From: Roseiarcus sp963832305
GTDB taxonomy: Bacteria > Pseudomonadota > Alphaproteobacteria > Rhizobiales > Beijerinckiaceae
Reading direction: 5' to 3'
Assembly: GCA_963832305.1 (NCBI GenBank)
Contig: CAWHTU010000008.1
Coordinates: forward strand, 62,001 to 126,000
Length of the DNA stretch: 64,000 bases
Translations under genes and position numbers: made by a program
Notes under the pieces: model-generated
What the model was told of the DNA's origin: nothing
Database searches by the model: none
The model's input: only the letters and a program-made list of their open reading frames with translations
Part shown: positions 54,501-62,469 of the stretch, in pieces
How the letters are laid out: each line of letters opens with the position of its first letter
Numbering within the stretch: position 1 is the stretch's first letter

Positions 54501-55785
54501 GGGTCGGCTTGACGCCGGTCTCGCCAACACCGTCTTGTCCCCATCCGGCCGCCGTATGACCGGCGCAGTCACACTGGCGCTCGGATTGCGCGGGACCATC
54601 GCAAAGCCTCAGGCGCAAGGATCGGTGCGGCTGGCGAACGGCGAATTTCGCGACGACCAGACGGGCTTCAGGCTCACCGGAATCACCGGCGTCCTCGTCG
54701 CCAACGGAGAGACGATACGCATCGATCGGCTCAGCGGCTCAACGCCGGACGGCGGGACGATCTCGGCGGTCGGCGATGTTCGGTTCGACCTCGCTGCCGG
54801 CTTTCCGGGCTCGATTCGCGTGACCGGAAAACATGCTCAGATCGTTGCCAACAGCACTGTGGCGGCGACAGCCGACCTTGCGCTCACCATCGACGGCAGG
54901 CTCGCCGAGAAGCCTGATGTCAGCGGCCGGATCACGATCGATTCAATGGACATCACTGTGCCGGATCGGTTCAGCAGCGTCTCCGCTCCCATTCCCGGCA
55001 CGAAGCATGTCAATCCGACGCCTGTAGCCGCTGCACGCCTCGCCATGATCGCCAAAGCCAAATCCGCTAACGGTCGTGCGCCCTTGTTCGACGCGATGCT
55101 GAACCTCACGATTTCGGCGGCGAACCGCATTTTCGTCCGCGGCCGCGGCATCTATGCCGAGGTCGGCGGCGATCTCCATGTCGCCGGCGCGGCGCGCGAT
55201 CCGCAGGTGACCGGCGGCTTCGACCTCCTGCGCGGCTCGCTGTCGCTGCTCGGCAAGCGCCTGGTCTTCACGCAGGGGCGTGTCCGATTTCACGGCGACG
55301 TGATCCCCGATCTCAATCTCGTCGCCGAAACAACGGCGGCGGACGTCACGGCGCGCATCGCAGTGACCGGTCCCGCGACCCAGCCAACCTTCGCGATCAC
55401 GTCGCAGCCCAGCCTGCCGGAGGATGAAATTCTCTCCCGCATTCTGTTCGAGCGACCGTCCGGAAGCCTGTCCGGCTTCCAGGCGCTCGAGCTGGCCAAC
55501 GCGGTCGCGACTCTTTCCGGGAATGTTGACGCCCTCGAGGGGCTTCGCAAGACGCTCGGCGTCGACAGCCTGGACATCTCGACCAGCACGACTGGAGGCG
55601 CCTTGGTCGGCGCGACGCGCGCGATCAACGACAGGATAAGCGTGGGTGTAACGACAGGGGCGCGGCCACAGGACAATGGCGTCAATGTCGATCTTGACGT
55701 CACCCGCAATCTTCGGCTTCAGGCCGGCGTCGATGCAAGTGGAGGATCGAGCGCAGGCGTCGGAGCACAATGGGAGTACAAATAG
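51517..55785 (+). CDS. tamB: Translocation and assembly module protein TamB
   Basis: A 1422-residue AsmA/TamB-family protein that spans the periplasm from an inner-membrane anchor and works with TamA in outer-membrane protein or lipid traffic. The N-terminus MRRLVPISGFAALIVALLAL is an uncleaved anchor. Then come long repeats of beta-rich segments with many GxxD turns. The C-terminal DUF490 domain shows GGDLHVAGAARDPQVTGGFDLLRGSLSLLGKRLVFTQGRVRFHGD and LPEDEILSRILFERPSGSLSGFQALELA, then QAGVDASGGSSAGVGAQWEYK. Start immediately after tamA. Confidence 0.93.
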   Translation: MRRLVPISGFAALIVALLALWPPARAAEEDRGILANLLSKALSSDATSVSIGAVDGVLSSDASISDIVLSDRNGPWLKVDKVRLIWNRLALFSRRLEVDRLTIGHIEFLRRPLPAETPPPPDSGPRSILPELPLKVIVKQFGVQELALGEPVVGVAARLEIDGKATLGPPSEGLDLSLTSKRLDAPGEFKAIMTYVPATDKLAVAINSDEPAGGVFAHLAGLPGLPPVKLAFNGVGALDNFDAKLDFAAGADVWARGDVVVLRQSVGRKLTLDLNSRLEAMAPPIVRPVFAGETTLKGDLFFDDNSTIATPGLHLVSANARLDIVGGRSADDVVGLKIHAGAIPGATQIGKLDLDASIVGPVLSPITEGSFDAGDIHLEQGSLDHVSASFRAVPNGPLNQESTRIAFEGQGAMSGLDLADPALARAIGSQAKLALRGTAAVGGDVSFDTLNLTSADLDAQYSGLLMPKKVHGRLEVEARDLSRFAALAGGALKGEARGTADLDGAPSYGALTAIIDAQANHLATAYPMFDRVTGGGLHLTGAARSTTGGGFGFTDLTASGARGSARLDGEFGREKVSLDANVDVPQASVLDPRVSGKAEIVAALTGTPEDLNAALKASLGEGRLLDRKTSGLSLEANVAHITGQVEATASASGDIDGHQLQGSAHVAKTPDGGWRADNLMLILASVRLDGHFAIGADRLADGDLNFSASNLDDLSPLVLMKMSGALQAKVSASAADGKQAVAINANSDRMSVGANKLEGLKVDLKIDDLWSARSVSGLARLGRAEVAGQSASDIRLTATGQGDSSDLDFSGSARGLAVKAHGRLSGGSPIRLDLARFTAQGAGRTIALAGPATLIYGRDGLAIENFALRVDSGRLSISGRAGSTLDLRATAAGLPLAALDLVSPGLGASGTADGEATIGGTPGDPSGDWRVRLRRVSLPQTRSNALPPLDIMGAGRLARGRSSVDVTATAGGANSLHVTGSAPLSSDGALDLKLEGRLDAGLANTVLSPSGRRMTGAVTLALGLRGTIAKPQAQGSVRLANGEFRDDQTGFRLTGITGVLVANGETIRIDRLSGSTPDGGTISAVGDVRFDLAAGFPGSIRVTGKHAQIVANSTVAATADLALTIDGRLAEKPDVSGRITIDSMDITVPDRFSSVSAPIPGTKHVNPTPVAAARLAMIAKAKSANGRAPLFDAMLNLTISAANRIFVRGRGIYAEVGGDLHVAGAARDPQVTGGFDLLRGSLSLLGKRLVFTQGRVRFHGDVIPDLNLVAETTAADVTARIAVTGPATQPTFAITSQPSLPEDEILSRILFERPSGSLSGFQALELANAVATLSGNVDALEGLRKTLGVDSLDISTSTTGGALVGATRAINDRISVGVTTGARPQDNGVNVDLDVTRNLRLQAGVDASGGSSAGVGAQWEYK

Positions 55786-55856
55786 TCCCGGATCGAGCTC
55801 TCTCGCGTCGTCGCTCTGTTTAATGGGGGCTTGAGAGCGACGGGTCTGGAGGCGCC

Positions 55857-56651
55857 TCAATTGACCCCGCGTAGAAGCACGAGCAACTCGCGATGCATGA
55901 TTTCGTTACCGCAGCAGATCGAGCCCGTCTGGAGGTAGTTCTGCTCCCCGTCGGCGCCGGTGACGAACCCGCCGGCCTCGCGGACCAGAAGCGCGCCAGC
56001 CGCAATGTCCCAGGAATTGAGGCCGCGCTCCCAGAAAGCGTCGAAGCGGCCGGCGGCGACGTAGGCGAGATCAAGCGCGGCGCAACCCATCCGGCGGACA
56101 TTGACAACGCGCTCCATTACCGTCGCAAGCTCGGCCAAGAATCGCGGATGTTGCGCTATTTTGCCGAGATGAGGGATCCCGCAGCCGAAGATGGCCTGCG
56201 ACAATTCGCTCCGCCCGGCGACCCGCAATCGGCGATTGCCGCCAAACGCGCCCTGCCCCTTCTCCGCAACAAACATATCGTCGTTGGCCGGATTGTACAC
56301 GACGCCGGCCACGATTTGCCCATCGCGCTCGAGCGCAATTGAAATGGCGAATAGCGGAATCGCGTGCAGGAAGTTGGTCGTCGCGTCGAGAGGATCGATA
56401 TGCCAGGTATGGCTCTTGTCGGAGCCCTCGACCCGCCCACTTTCCTCCATGACGAAGCCGTAGCCGGGGCGCGCTTTGGCGAGCTCCGCGTAGAGGGTCT
56501 TCTCGGCGCGATTGTCGGCGAGGCTGACGAAATCGCCCGGCCCCTTCATCGAGACCTGCAATTCGCTGACCTCGCCGAAATCGCGCTTCAAACCCCGCCC
56601 AGCCTTGATCGCGGCGCTGGTCATCACGGTCATCAGGGCTGAGCGGATCAT
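55857..56651 (-). CDS. suhB: Inositol monophosphatase family protein
   Basis: A 264-residue Mg-dependent phosphomonoesterase. Metal motifs: ADNRAEKTLYAELAKARPGYGFVMEESG (Glu), HIDPLDATTNFLHAIP (the DPLDGTxNF box with Ala for Gly) and NSWDIAAGALLVREAGG. The substrate may be inositol phosphate, histidinol phosphate or PAP-type; SuhB homologues in this order also act as a general stress gene. The gene is divergent from ftfL. The symbol is by closest relative and not certain. Confidence 0.88.
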   Translation of the reverse strand: MIRSALMTVMTSAAIKAGRGLKRDFGEVSELQVSMKGPGDFVSLADNRAEKTLYAELAKARPGYGFVMEESGRVEGSDKSHTWHIDPLDATTNFLHAIPLFAISIALERDGQIVAGVVYNPANDDMFVAEKGQGAFGGNRRLRVAGRSELSQAIFGCGIPHLGKIAQHPRFLAELATVMERVVNVRRMGCAALDLAYVAAGRFDAFWERGLNSWDIAAGALLVREAGGFVTGADGEQNYLQTGSICCGNEIMHRELLVLLRGVN

Positions 56652-56863
56652 GGAATCTCTTCACTCGGGCAAGAAGCCGCCGCTGGTTTATGGGAGGCGG
56701 GAGGCGGAGGCAAATTCGCCACAACGACCGGGGGCCCGCAATGAAGTCACGGGCCCACCGGACGGGCGGCGGGCGCGCCGCCGGTATTCGCGCTTGCAAA
56801 TCGCTGCAGAGCAGAGGATTCGTTGCCGGCGTCGAGCGAGCGAATTGCGGGGGTAAGGCTTTC

Positions 56864-58531
56864 ATGCGGTCTGACATCGAAATAGCGCAAGCCGCGCGCC
56901 TAAGGCCGATCTCGGAGATCGCCGCGAAGATCGGAGCGCCGGAATCCGCCCTGCACCCCTACGGCCGGTTCATCGCCAAGCTCGAATATGGTTTTCTTCG
57001 CTCTCTCGCCGACCGGCCAGATGGCAAGCTCATTCTCGTGACCGCCATCAACCCGACTCCGGCAGGCGAGGGGAAGACGACGACGACGATCGGCCTCGGC
57101 GATGCGCTCAACCGCATTGGCAGGAAGACGATCATCTGCCTGCGCGAGCCCTCTCTGGGTCCGTGCTTCGGCTTGAAGGGGGGCGCGACGGGCGGCGGCT
57201 ACGCCCAAGTCATGCCGATGGACGCGATCAACCTTCATTTCACCGGGGATTTCCACGCCATAACATCGGCGCACAATCTCCTCGCCGCAATGGTCGACAA
57301 TCACATGTATTGGGGCAATGCGCTCGCCCTCGACCAGCGGCGCATCGCCTGGCGGCGCGCCGTCGATATGAACGACCGGGCGCTGCGCGAGACCGTGATC
57401 GGGCTCGGCGGCGGGAACGGCTTTACGCGCGAGGATGGTTTCGACATCACCGTGGCCTCGGAGGTGATGGCCGCCTTCTGCCTTGCTTCCAGCCTCGAGG
57501 ATCTCGAGGAGCAACTCGGGCGCATGGTGGTTGCCGCAAGCGCGAACAGGCGGCCGATCGCCGCGGCCGACCTCAACGCCGCAGGGGCGATGGCGGCGCT
57601 CCTCAAGGATGCGCTCAAGCCCAATCTGGTGCAGACCCTCGAAGAATCGCCCGCGCTCGTGCACGGAGGCCCATTCGCCAACATCGCTCATGGCTGCAAC
57701 TCCCTGGTGGCGACCCGGGCAGGGCTCAAGCTCGCCGATTACGTCGTCACCGAAGCGGGTTTCGGGGCCGATCTCGGGGCGGAGAAGTTCTTTCACATCA
57801 AGTGCAGAAAAGCCGGATTGAAGCCGGCGGCCGTGGTGCTCGTCGCCACGGTGCGGGCGCTCAAAATGCACGGCGGGGTGGCCAAAGACGCGCTTGACGC
57901 GGAAAACATTCCCGCATTGGAGGCCGGTCTGGCCAATCTGGCCCGGCATATCGCCAACCTGCGCAAGTTCCGCGTCCCGGTCGTCGTCGCCATAAACCGG
58001 TTCACGACCGACACTGCGGCCGAGCTCGGCTTCGTTGAGAACGCCGTCGCCCGCGAGTTCGGGGTCAAGACGATCGTGTGCGATCATTGGGCGCGCGGGA
58101 GCGCAGGCGCAGAAGCGCTCGCCCATGTCGCCGCCGCTCTCGCAGATTCAGGGGAAGCCGACTTTCGGCCGCTTTATCCCGACGACATGAGCCTGTGGGA
58201 CAAGACCCGGACCATCGCTCGCGAAATCTACGGCGCTGACGACATCGCCGCCGACGCGTCGGCAAGGACGAAGTTCCGCGAGCTCGAGAGCGCGGGCTGG
58301 GGCCGCTTGCCGATTTGCGTAGCCAAAACCCAATATTCGTTCTCGGACGATCCCTCGCTGATGGGCGCGCCGGCCGGACATGTTCCAAAGATCCGCGACG
58401 TTCGTCTCCGCGCGGGCGCAGGATTTGTCGTGGTGCTGATGGGCGACGTTCGCACCATGCCTGGCCTGCCACGGAGCCCCGCAGCAGAGAGAATCCGGGT
58501 CGTCAACGGCGAAATCGACGGCCTCTTCTGA
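56864..58531 (+). CDS. fhs: Formate-tetrahydrofolate ligase
   Basis: ATP-dependent synthesis of 10-formyl-THF from formate (FtfL). The 555 residues contain ILVTAINPTPAGEGKTTTTIGLGDAL (P-loop near residue 62), RKTIICLREPSLGPCFGLKGGATGGGYAQVMPMDAINLHFTGDFHAIT and NPHM-like VDNHMYWGNAL, and later TEAGFGADLGAEKFFHIKCRKAGL. In methylotrophs and formate users this feeds C1 units into serine-cycle or purine synthesis. ATG 56864 follows GGGGGTAAGG. Synonym ftfL. Confidence 0.95.
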   Translation: MRSDIEIAQAARLRPISEIAAKIGAPESALHPYGRFIAKLEYGFLRSLADRPDGKLILVTAINPTPAGEGKTTTTIGLGDALNRIGRKTIICLREPSLGPCFGLKGGATGGGYAQVMPMDAINLHFTGDFHAITSAHNLLAAMVDNHMYWGNALALDQRRIAWRRAVDMNDRALRETVIGLGGGNGFTREDGFDITVASEVMAAFCLASSLEDLEEQLGRMVVAASANRRPIAAADLNAAGAMAALLKDALKPNLVQTLEESPALVHGGPFANIAHGCNSLVATRAGLKLADYVVTEAGFGADLGAEKFFHIKCRKAGLKPAAVVLVATVRALKMHGGVAKDALDAENIPALEAGLANLARHIANLRKFRVPVVVAINRFTTDTAAELGFVENAVAREFGVKTIVCDHWARGSAGAEALAHVAAALADSGEADFRPLYPDDMSLWDKTRTIAREIYGADDIAADASARTKFRELESAGWGRLPICVAKTQYSFSDDPSLMGAPAGHVPKIRDVRLRAGAGFVVVLMGDVRTMPGLPRSPAAERIRVVNGEIDGLF

Positions 58532-58547
58532 GACGGGCGAACGGCGC

Positions 58548-59600
58548 TCAGCGAGGCGTCGGCGCATCCTCACGCAGCAGTTTTTCCGCCTTCAGAGCTC
58601 GCCAGAGCGCGGCAGGCGGCTTTGCCTTCATCATCGCCGCGTTCCGTCTGACTTCGCTCGCGCGTTGCGCGCCAGCGATGACGCTGACGACAGATGGATG
58701 GCCGAGGGGAAATCGCAGCGCGGCCTCTGGCAAACTTACTTTGAAACTCTTGCATATATGCTGGATACGGCGGACGCGTTCCTTAACCTCGTCCGGCGCC
58801 TCGCCGTAATTATAGTGCGCGTCGGCCTTGACGCCGGTCGCTAATATGCCGGAGTTGAACGGGCCGCCGACCACGACGGCGATCTTCTTTTCCTCGCACA
58901 GCGGCAGAAAGGTGGTGAGCGGTTCCTGTTCGAGAAGGGTGTAGCGTCCCGCCAGCAGGAAGACGTCGAAATCGCCGGCGCGCGCCAGCCTCTCGGCGAT
59001 CTCCGTTTCGTTGATCCCCGCCCCAATCGCCTTGACCGCTCCGGAAGCGCGCAAGTCGTCGAGCGCGCGATAGCCGCTGTTCATGAATTCCTTGATCCGC
59101 GCGTCGGCAGCTTCTTTGCTCCCGTGCGTGACAACGTCGACGTCGTGACAAAAGACTATATCCACATGGTCGAGACCAAGGCGCTCGAGGGAGAATTCGA
59201 GCGAGCGCATCACGCCGTCATAGGAATAATCGTACCGTTCCCGCCGCGACGGCGTCTCGAAGAAGGCGCCTTGCCGCGAGCGCTCATTTGGCTCGCAGAG
59301 ATCGAGAAGCCGGCCGACCTTGGTCGAAATCAGATAAGAGGCGCGCGGCTTCGGCCGAAGCAGTCCGTTGAGTCTGGTCTCGGAGAGTCCGAGTTCGTAG
59401 AGCGGCGCGGTGTCAAAGTAACGGCAACCCGCCGCCCAGACGGTGTCCAGCATCACGCGCGCTTCTTTTTCCGTCATGGGTCGATAGAGATTCCCGAGCG
59501 GCGCGCCGCCGAAACCCAGCTCGGTGAATTGCAGTTCCACTCCGCGGCGCGTAACGAACTTCCGTACTCGCGCGCTGCGCGCATTCGCGGACGCCGCCAT
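58548..59600 (-). CDS. Aldo/keto reductase (D-threo-aldose dehydrogenase-like)
   Basis: A 350-residue aldo/keto reductase. Tetrad: Asp and Tyr in GCRYFDTAPLYELGLSE, Lys in LISTKVGRLLD, His in DIVFCHDVDVVTHG. The cofactor end is LGHPSVVSVIAGAQRASEVRRNA. This subgroup (FGxAPLGNLY start) includes bacterial L-fucose/D-threo-aldose 1-dehydrogenases and pyridoxal 4-dehydrogenases. ATG 59600 has GGGGAGGAG 8 nt upstream, which outranks the 59663 in-frame start. Convergent with ftfL. Confidence 0.87.
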   Translation of the reverse strand: MAASANARSARVRKFVTRRGVELQFTELGFGGAPLGNLYRPMTEKEARVMLDTVWAAGCRYFDTAPLYELGLSETRLNGLLRPKPRASYLISTKVGRLLDLCEPNERSRQGAFFETPSRRERYDYSYDGVMRSLEFSLERLGLDHVDIVFCHDVDVVTHGSKEAADARIKEFMNSGYRALDDLRASGAVKAIGAGINETEIAERLARAGDFDVFLLAGRYTLLEQEPLTTFLPLCEEKKIAVVVGGPFNSGILATGVKADAHYNYGEAPDEVKERVRRIQHICKSFKVSLPEAALRFPLGHPSVVSVIAGAQRASEVRRNAAMMKAKPPAALWRALKAEKLLREDAPTPR

Positions 59601-59830
59601 AAAATCTGCTCCTCCCCAATGAGCGGACGACTGAATGACGTCCTTGTCGGCCTCGCGCGCCATCGTGGTGCGTGATGCGCCCGCGCCGAAATCCCCCCAC
59701 CAACCGACCTCGACGCCGGCTAGCAGGACCGAGGCCTGTGCAACGATGCTTTCTTGCCAAATGAATTACTAAATCTTCAGTAGTCCTTACTGCAAGTCAA
59801 GCGATGCTCAACAAATCGGGAGCGCCTGCG

Positions 59831-60076
59831 TCAACGACATGCTCGCTGGCCACGCGACGCAAGTTGCGGATTTTCGCTGAGCCATGCGCGATCCCGCGAG
59901 GCGATGAATGCGCGAAGGCGTGGCAAGCTCTGATGTTGCGGCGACCGCGACTCGAGATCGGCAAGAATTTTTCTCAGCGCCCCGCGTGTGGTTGGCCAAT
60001 CGTAGGCCCCCTGCTTCAACATCAGCTTCGCGTGGCGGATCGCCCGGCGCACAATCAAGTCTATGAAGCGGTCCAT
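59831..60076 (-). CDS. Possible small hypothetical protein
   Basis: An 81-residue frame, MDRFIDLIVRRAIRHAKLM with YDWPTTRGALRKILADLESRS, whose codon use and composition resemble a real helical protein rather than a shadow. No ribosome site is strong and I recognise no family. It lies alone in the gap between the aldo/keto reductase and scpA. Confidence 0.4.
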   Translation of the reverse strand: MDRFIDLIVRRAIRHAKLMLKQGAYDWPTTRGALRKILADLESRSPQHQSLPRLRAFIASRDRAWLSENPQLASRGQRACR

Positions 60077-60286
60077 TCAACTGCCCGCCGCCTCTCCGTC
60101 TACGACTACCTGCAATCGGAGGCGGCAAATCCGGCGCCGTTTACGTCAACGCGCGCGTGTTCCGATTTGGCCCAGGCCTCGTAAGGCTCTCACCCAACGT
60201 AAGAGGTTTCCGCGGGCCCTCCGCATGCGCCAATATGGGACTGCCGGACTGATGTGCCGAAATGGCCCAGGCACTAAATCAGCGGC

Positions 60287-62445
60287 CTACGCGGGCGCGC
60301 GCTGGCTGTAACCGAGTCGCTCGTTGAGCTTCTCCATGAGGCTTTGCGCAGCCTCGGCGACGACGGTGCCCGGCGGAAAAATCGCCTCGGCGCCCGCGGC
60401 GCGCAGCATCGCGAAGTCCGTGCTTGGAATGACGCCGCCGACGGCGACCATCGTTTCGTCTAGGCCGAGCTCGCGGAGGGCCCGTTTGAGAGCCGGCACG
60501 AGCGCGAGATGGCCGGCGGCGAGCGACGACACCCCAACGATATGTGCCTCTTTCCGGGCGGCAAGCGCCGCCACCTCCTCAGGAGTCGCGAACAGAGGCC
60601 CGATTTCGACGTCGAATCCGAGGTCGGCGAACGCCGAGGCGATGATCTTCTGCCCGCGATCGTGTCCATCCTGGCCCATCTTGGCGACCAGAATCCGGGG
60701 AGCGCGACCCTCGTTCTCGGCAAACGCGCGAGTCATCGCAATTACCCGCTCGTTGGCCTCAGCGGCCGGGCCAGCCTCGGACAGATAAACACCGGAAATG
60801 GCCTGCACTTCCGCAACGTGACGGCCGAAGACCCTTTCGAGCGCCAGCGAGATTTCGCCAACTGTAGCCTTCACCCGCGCGGCTTCGACCGAGAGTTGCA
60901 AGAGATTGGCCCGCCCTCGCGCGCCGTCGGCAAGCGCCGCGAGCGCGGCCTGCGTCGCGCCCTCGTCACGCTCGGCGCGGAGGCGCCCGAGCTTCTCGAT
61001 TTGCCGCGCGCGCACCGCGGCAGAGTCAACCTTCAGCACGCTAAGCTCGCGCTCGATCGTCGGCGCATGGGCGTTGACGCCGATCACGGTCTGGCGGCCC
61101 GAGTTCGATTCGCGCTTGCGTGCGCGCCGCGGCCTCTTCGATCCGGCGCTTCGGAACGCCTCTCTCGATCGCTTTCGCCATCCCCCCGAGGATCTCAACC
61201 TCGTCGATGTGGCTCTGCGCACGCGCAGCGAGGTCGGCGGTGAGGCGCTCGAGATAATACGAGCCGCCCCAGGCGTCGATGACCCGAGTCGTGCCGCTCT
61301 CTTCGATCAGAAAGAGCTGGGTGTTTCGGGCGATTCGGGCGGAGAACGGCGTCGGCAGCGCCAGCGCCTCATCAAGCGCATTGGTGTGCAGCGACTGGGT
61401 GTGGCCCTGGGTGGCGGCCATCGCCTCGATCTGGGTGCGCACGATATTGTTGAAGGGGTCCTGCGCGGTCAGAGACCAGCCGGACGTCTGGCAGTGCGCC
61501 CTGAGCGGGAGAGACCTGTCCGATCTCGGTCCGAAGCCTTTGACAAGGCCGGCCCAGAGCGTGCGTGCAGCGCGCAGCTTGGCGATTTCCATGAAAAAAT
61601 TCATGCCCACCGCCCAGAAGAACGACAGGCGAGGCGCGAAGGCGTCGACGCTCAACCCGGCGCCGACGCCAGCGCGCAAATATTCGACACCGTCGGCGAG
61701 CGTATAGGCGAGTTCGAGATCCTGCGTCGCGCCCGCCTCCTGCATGTGATAGCCGGAGATCGAGATCGAATTGAACTTCGGCATATTGGCCGCGGTGAAC
61801 GCGAAAATGTCGGCCACGATCCGCATCGAGGCGGCGGGCGGGTAGATGTACGTGTTGCGGACCATGAACTCTTTCAGAATGTCGTTCTGAATGGTGCCTG
61901 AGAGGGCGGCCATCGGCACGCCCTGTTCTTCCGCAGCGACAATGAACAAAGCCATGACCGGCAGCACCGCGCCGTTCATCGTCATCGAGACGCTTGTCGA
62001 ATCGAGCGGGATGCCAGAAAACAGCGTGCGCATGTCATAGACCGAGTCGATCGCGACGCCTGCCATACCAACGTCGCCGGCAACGCGCGGATGATCGGAA
62101 TCGTAGCCGCGATGGGTCGCGAGGTCGAAAGCGACCGAGAGGCCCTTCTGGCCGGCGGCAAGATTGGCGCGATAGAAGGCGTTCGAACTCTTCGGCGGTA
62201 GAAAATCCGGCGTACTGCCGCACTGTCCAGGGTTGCTTCACGTACATGGTCGGATATGGCCCACGCAGGTAAGGCGGTAGCCCGGGCCACTCATTCGCGA
62301 GTTCGAGCCCTTCGCGGTCGCCCGGTCCATAGAGCGACTTGACGTCGACGCCCTCGGGCGTTGTCCAGATTCGCGGCGCCGCTGCGCCGACCGGGTTCGG
62401 GGGGACGGCGAAAGGAACGACCGAGAAATTGGGGATCTGGCTCAT
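60287..62445 (-). pseudogene. scpA: Methylmalonyl-CoA mutase large subunit, interrupted by two 1-bp insertions
   Basis: Adenosylcobalamin-dependent mutase that interconverts methylmalonyl-CoA and succinyl-CoA in propionate and ethylmalonyl-CoA routes. Three frames make up one protein: MSQIPNFSVVPFAV to RQYAGFSTAEE; MAGVAIDSVYDMRTLFSG to AARTQARI; and SGRQTVIGVNAH to the B12-binding end with MGQDGHDRG. Break 1 is at 62186-62187 (GAGTTCGAA for GAGTCGAA). Break 2 is near 61111-61113 (ATCGAACTCGG for ATCGACTCGG). Removing both gives 718 residues, exactly family size. Both are GACTC read as GAACTC, as in recA. The partner mutA lies 25 bp upstream on the same strand. The reading is most simply a consensus error. 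Confidence 0.9.
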
Positions 62446-62469
62446 GTCATCAATCTCCGGCGCTTCGGC

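Noticed and set aside
62181..62190. GTTCGAACTC resembling a tRNA T-loop
   Set aside because: It lies within the scpA coding frame at frameshift 1; no acceptor or anticodon stem surrounds it.
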